A program made the translations under genes and the position numbers. Shown in pieces: positions 6,010 through 13,984 of a stretch of 17,519 nucleotides of DNA (positions within the stretch are counted from its first letter, which is position 1; each line of letters opens with the position of its first letter). Source of the DNA: JAJDIA01 sp031555505 (GTDB lineage Bacteria > Bacteroidota > Bacteroidia > Bacteroidales > Tannerellaceae). The notes beneath the pieces are model-generated. The model saw only the letters and a program-made list of their open reading frames with translations. It did no database searches and was not told the origin of the DNA. Where the stretch lies: assembly GCA_031555505.1 (NCBI GenBank), contig JAVBUH010000059.1, positions 1 through 17,519 of the forward strand, given 5' to 3'.

Positions 6010-8067
6010 TTACAGCGGCAACGTATACGTGAAGCCGCCAAGCAGGCAGAAGCCCGGTTGTGGTATATTACCCAAATCGTAATAATCAGTATCTAAGAGA
6101 TTATTCACTTCCATATACACAGTGAGCGCCTTGTGCTGCCAGTTAAGTTTCAGGTCAACCATGGCATAAGGTGCGTATGGCTCCTGTCGAGCCGGCTTTC
6201 CATGCTCATACAGGGTAAAGCTACCGGCGCGATCCTGCCAGCGTACCTGCCAGGCTGCGGTGACAGGGCCGAACACCCGGTGATTGACCTGGGCTGTAAA
6301 CTTATGACGGAGGTATTCGAGCACATACTTGGAGATCCAGTCGTTGCTATTCTTATCCTGATGGATATAGGCATAGCCCAGTGTAATGCGTTCGATCAAA
6401 AAACGTTCGCCAAGCCATTCGCGAGGCAATAGGCTGAGGCCGGTCTCCAACCCAAGATTGTTTACTTTGGTAAGGTTACGGCTTTCCCATATATCGTCAG
6501 GATTCTTTTTCATCCAGTCTATCATATTCGTACCCTTATGATAGAAACCGGCCAGGTATGTCCGAAGAAAGTACGTGGCGTATTTGACACCTATCTCAAA
6601 GGATTCGCTTTCTTCCGGCTGGAGGTTTACGTTTCCTTTGATTACCGGACTCTCATAGAACAAGTCTGTAAATGTAGGCATACGAAGCGCCCGGTTCCAG
6701 CTGCCATACAGCCGTACATCGTCGGCAATCCGGTAGGATGCATCCACACCGGGATAAAAGTGCATGCCGTCATTACGTGTGGAAATATAGTTGGCCAGTA
6801 CACCCACCGACAGGGTGAAACGCGCCAACAGCAGGTTGTGTTCAAGGAAGTAGGAGCTGTTAGTACGGTTGTAACTCTTCAGGTATTGCGCCCCGTGTTC
6901 AAAGGGGACATTCATCGGTTCAGGCATCGGCAAGCCAAGCACATTGCTCCGGACACCTTCGTTACGAATCTCCACACCCGCCGTTGTCCGTCCGAGTGCC
7001 CAGTCAGTCACGGCATTGAGGTTGGCACCATACACTTCCGTCTCGTGGTAATTGTGACCAGTGTAGGTGGCGGGAGGATCAGAACGGTAGAGTTCATACC
7101 GGTCGAAGTGGCGTGTCCAGTAGACTTTCGGGACCAGTCGTACCTTACCGTTCGTTTCGCCGCCAGCCGAGAGGAAGAAACGGCGCGTATGGTCATACTG
7201 ATTAGGATGGGCAGCCGAATAGAAACTGTTGGCGCCATAACCTTTATCAGTATACCCAGCCTGAAAACGGAAATTACCCGACGATGTAAGCACCTGCGAT
7301 TGCCAAAAGAGGTTCAGTTGCCGGTAATCCGTATTCGGCCGGTATCCCCCCGACGAAGCATACCCGGCCGACAATCGCTGGTTAAAGCGTGCCGATGCCA
7401 GATCAAGCCCGCCCTCCACCTTCCAGGTTTCGTGCATGCCCGCATAATTGTCGGTATTGATACTATTTGATTGGCTGGTACGGGTCACGATATTGATTGC
7501 TCCGGCAAAGGCGCTGGCCCCAAAGATACGCGAAGAAGGGCCGGAGATGATTTCAATACGTTCGATGTCGGAGAGATTGACGGGCAGGTCAAAACTGTAA
7601 TGCCCTATTTGCGGATTAGTAAGGTTGATGCCGTTGAGCAGTACGGCGATCTGGTCGAATGTGCCTCCGCGGATGGATATATCGGATTGGGTCCCCCCCG
7701 CTCCTCGCTGCCGTACATCCACACCGGCGGCGTATTCTAAAAGATCCTGGATACTGGCGGCAGGCGACGCCGCAATCTCGGGAGCCGTGATAACGGTCAC
7801 GATCCGTGCTGCCTGATTGAGGGCGATCGGCGCACGCGAAGCGGTGACCTCCAATTCCTCCAGCTCAACCGGCGTTTGATCGGATACGGTATCGCGGCGC
7901 ATCTGCTCCTGCCCCTGCGCTGTATCCGGCAAGGCAAAGCATAGCATACCGGCCGTTACCACACCGATGTTTACTACACTGTGTAGGCTACGGAACACCG
8001 CATACCCTTTCCGCATAAAGCGGCGGAAACGGATGGCGCCCGGCCGGCACGTTTTCTTTTTTTTCAT
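6010..8067 (-). CDS. TonB-dependent outer-membrane receptor, BtuB-like
   Basis: A 685-residue outer-membrane receptor that takes up a scarce ligand (cobamide or iron chelate) with energy from TonB. It has a long, basic N-terminus (MKKKK... with RRFMRKGYAVF, then a hydrophobic run ~33-47), ending near AQGQ at ~50-53. Such extended leaders recur in BtuB-like receptors of this phylum. A TonB-box-like LEELEVTAS is at ~69-77. The plug domain is ~80-195 and ends in IERIEIISGPSSRIFGASAFAGAINIVT, typical of BtuB/siderophore receptors. The rest is a 22-strand-type barrel ending in the NLLDTDYYDLGNIPQPG motif. The final residue is Leu, not the usual aromatic. No SusD partner is present, so a glycan role is unlikely. 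It lies 56 nt after the DUF1343 gene and could be the last gene of that unit. A FecCD/FecE pair about 5 kb away may act on the same ligand. Confidence 0.92.
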   Translation of the reverse strand: MKKKKTCRPGAIRFRRFMRKGYAVFRSLHSVVNIGVVTAGMLCFALPDTAQGQEQMRRDTVSDQTPVELEELEVTASRAPIALNQAARIVTVITAPEIAASPAASIQDLLEYAAGVDVRQRGAGGTQSDISIRGGTFDQIAVLLNGINLTNPQIGHYSFDLPVNLSDIERIEIISGPSSRIFGASAFAGAINIVTRTSQSNSINTDNYAGMHETWKVEGGLDLASARFNQRLSAGYASSGGYRPNTDYRQLNLFWQSQVLTSSGNFRFQAGYTDKGYGANSFYSAAHPNQYDHTRRFFLSAGGETNGKVRLVPKVYWTRHFDRYELYRSDPPATYTGHNYHETEVYGANLNAVTDWALGRTTAGVEIRNEGVRSNVLGLPMPEPMNVPFEHGAQYLKSYNRTNSSYFLEHNLLLARFTLSVGVLANYISTRNDGMHFYPGVDASYRIADDVRLYGSWNRALRMPTFTDLFYESPVIKGNVNLQPEESESFEIGVKYATYFLRTYLAGFYHKGTNMIDWMKKNPDDIWESRNLTKVNNLGLETGLSLLPREWLGERFLIERITLGYAYIHQDKNSNDWISKYVLEYLRHKFTAQVNHRVFGPVTAAWQVRWQDRAGSFTLYEHGKPARQEPYAPYAMVDLKLNWQHKALTVYMEVNNLLDTDYYDLGNIPQPGFCLLGGFTYTLPL

Positions 8068-8123
8068 TGAATCTGATTTAGATTATTAATAAATAGGCAG
8101 TTTCCCCAAAGGGGAGGTTTGCT

Positions 8124-9314
8124 TTAGTAATCCTTATACAGTAAATACTTCTTCCGCATCGCCTTATAGGCATCGAGGTCTTTCTTCCAACTAGCACGGA
8201 TCTCGTCTTCTGTCATGCCGCGGATAATCTGCAGGCGGGTTTCTTTAGAGCCGGTCAGCGTATCGAACCAGGCAGGGCGAGAGAAGAAAAAGGCCTGGTC
8301 CTTCCCGGCTTTCTCATAGAATTCAAGGAAGAAGCGCAGTGTGAAGCCACCTTCAAACGGATATTCGCGGAGATCTACGCCATAGCATTCTTTGTTCTTT
8401 TGCAACGGATTGGTATCAAAACCAGGCAGGGAAACAGGTGTAAAGCGGAAGTTACCGAACTTCGGATCGGGATAGCCAACCACCTGGAAGGGGAAATAAG
8501 TACCCCGCCCAATACTTGCGTTCGTTGCTTCGAAAAGGCAAAGCGATGGATACAGGCGGATCGACTGGTCATTGGGCAGGTTGGGCGACGGCTTGACAGG
8601 CAGCCAGTATGGATCGCCATGCTTCCAGTTCTCCATCGTAACTACCTGCAGACGGCAGGTATCTGGTGAAGACTTGAGCCACCCTTCGCCGTTGATCATC
8701 CGAGCCAGTTCGCCCACCGTCAGTCCGTGCAATACAGGGATGTGATGCATACCCACGAAGGATTCAAAACCAGCGCGCATCATTGGCCCATCTACAAAAT
8801 CATTCGGATTCGGACGGTCCAGCACGATACAGTCCTTCCCGTTTTCCGCACAAGCCTCCATCACGTAGTGCATGGTGCTGATATAGGTATAAAAACGGGC
8901 GCCTACATCCTGGATATCGAAGATCACCACATCCACATCGGCCAGCATATCCGCCGAAGGTTTGCGGGATTTTCCATAGATGGAGACGATGGGGATACCT
9001 GTTCGCGGGTCTTTGCTATCCTTTACCAGTTCACCGGCATCGGCCGTACCCCGGAAACCATGCTCCGGCGCCAGGATCTTGCATACATTCACCCGCTTTT
9101 CTACCAGCGCATCCAGCAGGTGGATGTTACGGTCTTCAAGGATAGAAGTCTGGTTTACCACCAGAGCCACCCGTTTTCCTTCGGTGAGCCGGGTGATCAC
9201 ATCTACCCGTTCAGCCCCGAGCCGGAGCCTTGCCTGTTGGGAAAAGGCAAGCGGTGCCCCAGCCATCAGTAACAAGAGTATCGATACTATGTATAATCCC
9301 TTGTGTCGTATCAT
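8124..9314 (-). CDS. Exo-beta-N-acetylmuramidase family protein (DUF1343, GH171, NamZ-like)
   Basis: A 396-residue secreted or periplasmic protein of the DUF1343 family. Members such as NamZ are glycoside hydrolase family 171 enzymes that release terminal N-acetylmuramic acid from peptidoglycan fragments. A signal peptide is visible (IVSILLLLMAGAPLAFSQ, cleavage near 25-26). Family hallmarks include LVVNQTSIL at ~51-59, APEHGFRG at ~82-89 (Glu84 being the likely catalytic Glu of the family), FDIQDVGARFYTYISTM, the LDRPNPN region and GRGTYFPFQVVGYP. Length is normal for a complete single-domain member. The ATG lies 3 nt after the NfnB stop, so translation may be coupled. The likely job is cell-wall turnover or muropeptide salvage; activity is inferred from the family. 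Confidence 0.92.
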   Translation of the reverse strand: MIRHKGLYIVSILLLLMAGAPLAFSQQARLRLGAERVDVITRLTEGKRVALVVNQTSILEDRNIHLLDALVEKRVNVCKILAPEHGFRGTADAGELVKDSKDPRTGIPIVSIYGKSRKPSADMLADVDVVIFDIQDVGARFYTYISTMHYVMEACAENGKDCIVLDRPNPNDFVDGPMMRAGFESFVGMHHIPVLHGLTVGELARMINGEGWLKSSPDTCRLQVVTMENWKHGDPYWLPVKPSPNLPNDQSIRLYPSLCLFEATNASIGRGTYFPFQVVGYPDPKFGNFRFTPVSLPGFDTNPLQKNKECYGVDLREYPFEGGFTLRFFLEFYEKAGKDQAFFFSRPAWFDTLTGSKETRLQIIRGMTEDEIRASWKKDLDAYKAMRKKYLLYKDY

Positions 9315-9317
9315 GCG

Positions 9318-10814
9318 CTATTCTACTTTATTTTCTTGCAAATCGGCATGCATGGCTGCGGCGGCTTTGCGCCCGTCGCCCATGGCCAGGATCACGGTAG
9401 CGCCACCGCGCACGATATCGCCACCGGCATATACATCGGGAAGATCCGACCGCATCGTCTCCTGATTAACGATGATCGTCCCCCACTTGCTCACAGCTAA
9501 TCCCCTGAAGGCGCTTGGCACAAGCGGGTTCGGAGAAACACCCACGCTTACGATCACGCCATCCACGTCGATCGTCTCGATCGCACCTTCAACAGCTACA
9601 GGACGACGCCGGCCGGATGCATCCGGTTCGCCCAGTTCCATCCGCTGCAAGCGCATCTGGCGTACACGGCCGTTCTCATCTCCAATGTATTCGATCGGAT
9701 TGTGCAGCGTCATAAACTCTACGCCTTCTTCCTTGGCATGTTTCACTTCTTCGATACGCGCCGGCATCTCTTCTTCACTGCGACGATACACGATCATCGC
9801 ACGTTCAGCCCCCAGGCGGCGGGCGGTACGGACAGAGTCCATCGCCGTATTACCACCGCCGATCACCGCAATCCTGTCACCCATCCAAACCGGGGTATCG
9901 CTTTCGGGATTGGCCGCATCCATCAGGTTGACACGGGTGAGGTATTCGTTAGACGACATAACGCCCACCAGGTTCTCACCCGGAATATTCATAAAATTGG
10001 GCAGACCTGCACCACTGGCTACAAAGATACCTTTGAAACCATCCGTATGCAAATCTTCGTAACTGATCGTCTTACCCACAATACAGTTGGAGATGAACTT
10101 GACGCCCATCTTGCGCAGACTGTCTATCTCAACGTCTACAATCTTGTTGGGAAGACGGAATTCGGGGATACCATATTTCAATACACCACCGATTTCATGC
10201 AGCGCCTCAAACACCGTCACATCGTAGCCAAACTTCGCCATATCACCGGCAAAGGCCAGACCGGCGGGGCCGGAGCCAACTACGGCTATCTTCACACCGT
10301 TCGGCGCAGCCACTTCGGGCACAGAGATTTGTCCGCTCTCCCGTTCAAAGTCAGCAGCAAATCGTTCCAGGTAACCGATAGCCACCGGTTCCTTCTTCAT
10401 CTTGAGGTGGATACATTCACACTCGCACTGTTTCTCCTGCGGACATACACGCCCGCAGACAGCAGGCAGAGCGCTTGTTTCCTTCAGCACCTTGGCGGCG
10501 ATGAGGAATTCGCCCACTTCGATATGTTTGATAAAACTGGGGATATTGATGCTTACCGGACAGCCGTTCATACACGTCGGATTCAGACAGTCGAGGCAAC
10601 GTTTGGCTTCCTGCATGGCTTGTTCAGGTGTGAGGCCAAGGTTCACTTCTTCGTTGCGCACACGGCTGCGGTATACCGCATCTAATTCGTTCATGTGCAC
10701 ACGGGGAATATCCGTGCGTTCTTTATTCTTCATGCTTTTGCGCAGTTCTTCCCGCCAGGGTTCGGAACGGCGTGCGGCGATCAGTTCGCTTGTTGTCAAT
10801 GTTGTTTCCATCAT
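9318..10814 (-). CDS. nfnB: NfnB-type ferredoxin:NADP oxidoreductase large subunit (annotated also as GltA-like)
   Basis: A 498-residue flavoprotein homologous to the glutamate synthase small subunit. It is the large subunit of NfnAB, which bifurcates electrons between NAD(H), NADP(H) and ferredoxin. N-terminal iron-sulfur cysteines are C73, C76, C81, C85 and C120, C124, C130, C134, for two [4Fe-4S] clusters. The FAD-binding GSGPAGLAFAGDMAKFGYDV begins near 180, followed by IGGVLKYGIPEFRLP. The NADPH-binding fold GGGNTAMDSVRTARRLGAE begins near 319, and a C-terminal second FAD motif includes VYAGGDIVRGGATVILAMGDG. No glutamate synthase large subunit is in the window, and the partner gene is NfnA-like, so NfnB is favoured over a GltD role. 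The start is one of two adjacent ATGs, 8 nt after the partner's stop. It is cytosolic. Confidence 0.92.
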   Translation of the reverse strand: MMETTLTTSELIAARRSEPWREELRKSMKNKERTDIPRVHMNELDAVYRSRVRNEEVNLGLTPEQAMQEAKRCLDCLNPTCMNGCPVSINIPSFIKHIEVGEFLIAAKVLKETSALPAVCGRVCPQEKQCECECIHLKMKKEPVAIGYLERFAADFERESGQISVPEVAAPNGVKIAVVGSGPAGLAFAGDMAKFGYDVTVFEALHEIGGVLKYGIPEFRLPNKIVDVEIDSLRKMGVKFISNCIVGKTISYEDLHTDGFKGIFVASGAGLPNFMNIPGENLVGVMSSNEYLTRVNLMDAANPESDTPVWMGDRIAVIGGGNTAMDSVRTARRLGAERAMIVYRRSEEEMPARIEEVKHAKEEGVEFMTLHNPIEYIGDENGRVRQMRLQRMELGEPDASGRRRPVAVEGAIETIDVDGVIVSVGVSPNPLVPSAFRGLAVSKWGTIIVNQETMRSDLPDVYAGGDIVRGGATVILAMGDGRKAAAAMHADLQENKVE

Positions 10815-10822
10815 CAGGGTAA

Positions 10823-11617
10823 TTACTTCTTTACATCTTTATAAGCACCGAGGCGCATGATCATCTCGTCGAAATCCACTTCGTGGGCGTCAAATTCCGG
10901 GCCGTCCACACACACAAACTTCGTCTTTCCACCCACCGTCACCCGGCAGGCACCACACATACCGGTGCCGTCTACCATGATGGTATTCAGCGAGGCAACG
11001 GTCGGCACATTATATTTCCTTGTAAGGGCGGAAACAAACTTCATCATAATGGCCGGGCCGATGGTTACGCACATATCCACCTTTTCGCGGTTGATCACAC
11101 TTTCCACACCATTCGTTACCAAGCCTTTGGTACCGTATGAACCGTCGTCGGTCATGACAATCACTTCATCAGAGTTGGCACGCATCTGATCTTCCAGGAT
11201 CACCAGGTCTTTCGAGCGGGCGGCCAGTACTACGATCACACGGTTGCCCGCTTTATGGAACGCTTCCACGATAGGCATTAACGGAGCCACACCCACGCCA
11301 CCGCCGGCGCAAACCACGGTACCAACCTTTTCGACATGGGTTGCTTGTCCCAAGGGCCCTACAAGGTCAGTGATATAATCGCCTTCGTTGAGCGCGCAAA
11401 TCTTTTTAGACGACGAGCCGATAGCCTGTATCACTAAGGTTATGGTACCTTTCGAGGTATCCGATCCGGCAATGGTCAACGGTATACGCTCGCCTTTTTC
11501 GCCTACCTTCACGATTACGAAGTGGCCCGCCTTGCGGGAACGCGCAATCAGAGGCGCTTCTACTTCCAGCTTGATTACATTGACCGAGAAGGATTCTTTA
11601 CTTACAATCTTGTTCAT
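10823..11617 (-). CDS. nfnA: NfnA-type ferredoxin:NADP oxidoreductase small subunit (SudB-like)
   Basis: A 264-residue FAD/NAD-binding subunit of the dihydroorotate dehydrogenase electron-transfer (PyrK-like) family. It pairs with the downstream NfnB-type subunit to form the cytosolic bifurcating transhydrogenase. The FAD domain covers ~1-95 (RIPLTIA at ~44-50 is the flavin contact region). The NAD-binding domain starts at VVCAGGGVGVAPLMPIVEAF (~101). The C-terminal cluster motif has DGTGMCGAC with C221, C224 and then C236 in FVCVDGPEFDAHEVDF. In Nfn the [2Fe-2S] cluster is known to have three Cys and one Asp ligand; Asp216 fits that role. The gene heads the run NfnA-NfnB-DUF1343. pyrK is an alternative family name, but no pyrD is present. 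Confidence 0.92.
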   Translation of the reverse strand: MNKIVSKESFSVNVIKLEVEAPLIARSRKAGHFVIVKVGEKGERIPLTIAGSDTSKGTITLVIQAIGSSSKKICALNEGDYITDLVGPLGQATHVEKVGTVVCAGGGVGVAPLMPIVEAFHKAGNRVIVVLAARSKDLVILEDQMRANSDEVIVMTDDGSYGTKGLVTNGVESVINREKVDMCVTIGPAIMMKFVSALTRKYNVPTVASLNTIMVDGTGMCGACRVTVGGKTKFVCVDGPEFDAHEVDFDEMIMRLGAYKDVKK

Positions 11618-11663
11618 TACTTTCTAATTGCTATAATAGATAGTGTTTCCCCTTATCTGGTTA

Positions 11664-11671
11664 CAAAAGTA
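11664..11671 (-). promoter_or_regulatory. -7 box of the nfnAB unit
   Basis: The minus strand reads TACTTTTG, matching TAnnTTTG, 46 nt before the NfnA ATG. A clear -33 element is not seen at the consensus spacing. Confidence 0.45.
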
Positions 11672-11717
11672 CATTATAAAACGGAGTACCCTTGCTTTTT
11701 GCAGAAGAAAAAAGCGT

Positions 11718-12101
11718 TTATTCAAACAATCCTTCATCCCGGACCAGCATCAGGATAGCCGAGTGGGGAACGATCAGATACGTTTCGTCGTTGAACTTAA
11801 TCTCGTAGGCTGCATTTTGCAAGTACACTGCCAGGTCGCCTTCGCGGGATTGCAGAGGCAGGTAATGTACTTCATCGTCTTTCTTCTTCCATACCTCGTG
11901 CTCTTCCACCTGTGAAGGGAGCGGATAACCGGGACCTGTCTTCACAATATAGCCCGACTGTATATGCTCGCCCTGCTGTACGGAAGGAGGCAGGTACAGG
12001 CCCGACTTGGTTTGGCTTTGTGGATTTTTCGGTTTGATCAGAACCTTATCGCCTATCATCAGAAATTTATCGATGTCTTTTTGATCAATAGATAACTGCA
12101 T
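11718..12101 (-). CDS. GroES-like (Cpn10-family) small protein
   Basis: A cytosolic protein of 127 residues if started at the internal ATG (12101). An in-frame extension to 12173 would add 24 residues that run through the promoter-like TATCTTTG, so the shorter start is chosen. The GDKVLIKPKNPQSQTKSGLYLPPSVQQGEH stretch (~17-46) is the GroES beta-barrel with its mobile-loop region, and the C-terminal part (AAYEIKFNDETYLIVPHSAILMLV) closes the fold. It is longer than canonical GroES (~90-97 residues) because of an insertion with HEVWKKKDDEVHYLPLQ. No GroEL is adjacent, so it is probably a divergent paralogue and not the housekeeping co-chaperonin. A dedicated promoter and the preceding terminator make it monocistronic. 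Confidence 0.85.
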   Translation of the reverse strand: MQLSIDQKDIDKFLMIGDKVLIKPKNPQSQTKSGLYLPPSVQQGEHIQSGYIVKTGPGYPLPSQVEEHEVWKKKDDEVHYLPLQSREGDLAVYLQNAAYEIKFNDETYLIVPHSAILMLVRDEGLFE

Positions 12102-12127
12102 ATCGCTGACTGAATTAATTTTGCACA

Positions 12128-12135
12128 CAAAGATA
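12128..12135 (-). promoter_or_regulatory. -7 box of the GroES-like gene
   Basis: The minus strand reads TATCTTTG, matching TAnnTTTG, 26 nt before the chosen ATG. A TTTG lies at 12159-12162 (complement), giving a longer than usual 23-nt spacer. It helps decide the start at 12101. Confidence 0.5.
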
Positions 12136-12181
12136 GCAATTAGCATCTGAACAGGGGACAAAACAACCACCAATCATCCAC

Positions 12182-12216
12182 AAAAAAAAGAGAGGCAGAC
12201 CTAAAGTCCGCCTCTC
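12182..12216 (-). terminator. Terminator of the DUF4251 lipoprotein gene
   Basis: GAGAGGCAGAC (12190-12200) pairs with GTCCGCCTCTC (12206-12216) at 10 of 11 positions. On the minus strand the stem is followed directly by eight Ts (12189-12182). It sits about 22 nt after the DUF4251 stop and insulates the GroES-like gene. Confidence 0.9.
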
Positions 12217-12238
12217 CCGTTTCTTATCAAAAGCAGGG

Positions 12239-12799
12239 TTAAAGCGCCCGTGCCTTGTACACGTTAGATTCCGAAGTCGGATACAGTGATCCGGTGAACG
12301 AAATAATATTACCACTATAGTCGGGTGATACCGTGGCTGTACAATCGTTTGTGCCGTTTGTCATCCTGAAAAAGACGGTGGCTGATATCCCAATACCCAT
12401 TACGTGCATACTCCAGGAAACATTCCCTTTCTTGTCTACCGTTTTCTTCACATCAGAGGCTTTACCTTCCACCGTGATGCCGCCGATACCGTTCGGGCCG
12501 ATAGCCGGGCCGTTCAGCGCCAGCTGGATCGTAGCGTTATCTCCATCCATGGAAACAAAGTTGGTAGTCTGGTTTACATACTGGAAATTCCCCCGTTTGA
12601 AGTCTACCCGCTCGGCTTCGAGCACAAATGTCTTATTATCCAGAGCAGCCACAGCCTGGTTATACAGTACCTGCTCCATTTCAGCGTTGGCCGCTTCTTT
12701 CTGTGCCTTGGCGGCTTTTTCTTCCGGAGTCATAGCCGATCCACAGGATGCTAACAGCAGGATCAGTGCAAAAAACAACATATTCTTCATATCATTCAT
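12239..12799 (-). CDS. DUF4251 family lipoprotein
   Basis: A 186-residue predicted lipoprotein with hydrophobic signal and Cys19 in LLLASC, followed by an alanine/glutamate/lysine-rich helical linker (MTPEEKAAKAQKEAANAEM). The rest is a beta-rich DUF4251 domain (FVLEAERVDFKRGNFQYVNQTTNFVSMDGDNATIQLA, GGITVEGKAS, and a C-terminal FTGSLYP). DUF4251 is a Bacteroidetes family without an assigned function. Export to the periplasm or surface is inferred. M4 is an alternative start. The gene is bounded by an efficient terminator and by a separate upstream region, so it is a single-gene unit. An imperfect -7-like TTAGTTTG lies upstream. Confidence 0.88.
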   Translation of the reverse strand: MNDMKNMLFFALILLLASCGSAMTPEEKAAKAQKEAANAEMEQVLYNQAVAALDNKTFVLEAERVDFKRGNFQYVNQTTNFVSMDGDNATIQLALNGPAIGPNGIGGITVEGKASDVKKTVDKKGNVSWSMHVMGIGISATVFFRMTNGTNDCTATVSPDYSGNIISFTGSLYPTSESNVYKARAL

Positions 12800-12945
12800 A
12801 TTATAAGTGACAAACTAAATTTACTTTATATCCTCATCTACTAATGATACAAATTATCTAAAAGAATGTTCACCTCATATAGGTCCTTTTGATGTTTTTA
12901 ACATATACGGCTAATAATAGCAAACCGGTTACTACTGCAATAAAA

Positions 12946-13980
12946 TCAAAAAAAGGATATGCCCGCATTTGTTCCAGTATATAAATGAAGTCTGTCGAGC
13001 AATGTTTCCACACTATCAACCGTTTCGGACAGGCCGGAAGGAAAACGAATCTCGATCCGGCGAGGTGAATGGCAATACATATTCACTTGCCCTTCCTGTA
13101 CTGCCGACGGCTTGTATCCCCTCCGGATCAGGGCGTTGCCCACCCAGTAGGAGGTCAGGAAGTCGCCTTCAACACCCACCGGATCAGTGGGTCCAATACG
13201 GTTTAGCTTGCCGGTGGAACGATCAAACACCAGCCCTTCCTTGCCAAAGAACCGCTCAAAGACCCCGTCCATGATCAGGTCTTCGGGCGTGCCCCATACC
13301 ATCGGGCTCCCTTTTTCGAGCAGCCACAGACGGTCGCCCATCTGGATGGCCAGGTCGAGGTCGTGAGTAGAAAGCAGAATGGCTTTACCCTGCTCTACGG
13401 CCAGTCGGCGGAGTAATACCATGGTTTCGATGCGGCTGGTGATATCGAGAAAAGCGGTCGGTTCGTCCAACAGGATGATGGGGCATTCCTGCGCCAACGT
13501 CTTGGCAATCATTGCCTTCTGCCGCTCGCCGTCGCTCAGTTCAGACACGAAGTGGCGGGCTTTATGGGCAATACCGGCGGCTTCGAGGGATTGCCCGATC
13601 ACTTGCCGGTCGGCCGGTTTCAACTGACCGAAGAAACCGGTATATGGATGACGCCCGAGGGAAACCAGGTCGTATACAGTGATCCCGCCGGCATTGGTTT
13701 TCTCAGTGAGTACGACACCCACAGTCAACGAGAAATCGTGCCGCGAATACGCATCGAGTGGCTTGCCCATCAGACTGATCTCGCCAGCCAGCGATGCCTG
13801 GAAACTGCCAAGTGTACGAAGCAGCGTAGACTTACCGGCGCCGTTCAGTCCCAGCAGGCAGGTCACCTCGCCGGGAAAAAGACGGAGATTCAACCCGTCG
13901 TGCAACACCCGCCAGTGCCCCCGCTTCAGGAGATAACCGATAGACAGTTCACTCGTTTCTATCACAGGTGTACGCATCAT
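12946..13980 (-). CDS. ABC transporter ATPase, FecE/BtuD-like, with C-terminal extension
   Basis: The cytosolic ATPase partner of the permease just upstream. The start is set at the ATG 4 nt after the permease stop (13980, with a second ATG at 13977). A TTG at 13992 would overlap the permease and is less likely. Walker A GLNGAGKST (Lys ~50), signature LSDGE (~148-152), Walker B ILLDEP (Asp ~172, Glu ~173) and H-loop His ~206 are all present. The Q-loop position appears to hold Glu (VVLTEK), not Gln, as I recall in other Bacteroidetes members. The protein is ~344 residues while the family usually runs to ~255. The extra ~85 residues (from about IGPTDPVGVEGDF) form an alpha/beta extension rich in charged strands, of unknown role. 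The probable substrate is a heme, siderophore or cobamide. Confidence 0.9.
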   Translation of the reverse strand: MMRTPVIETSELSIGYLLKRGHWRVLHDGLNLRLFPGEVTCLLGLNGAGKSTLLRTLGSFQASLAGEISLMGKPLDAYSRHDFSLTVGVVLTEKTNAGGITVYDLVSLGRHPYTGFFGQLKPADRQVIGQSLEAAGIAHKARHFVSELSDGERQKAMIAKTLAQECPIILLDEPTAFLDITSRIETMVLLRRLAVEQGKAILLSTHDLDLAIQMGDRLWLLEKGSPMVWGTPEDLIMDGVFERFFGKEGLVFDRSTGKLNRIGPTDPVGVEGDFLTSYWVGNALIRRGYKPSAVQEGQVNMYCHSPRRIEIRFPSGLSETVDSVETLLDRLHLYTGTNAGISFF

Positions 13981-13984
13981 CGGC

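Noticed and set aside
6538..7470. 310-codon open frame on the plus strand
   Set aside because: It lies wholly antisense to the TonB receptor, which has clear domains; the frame is a by-product of its codon use.
9702..10685. 327-codon open frame on the plus strand
   Set aside because: Antisense to the NfnB-type gene, whose cysteine and nucleotide-binding motifs are unambiguous.
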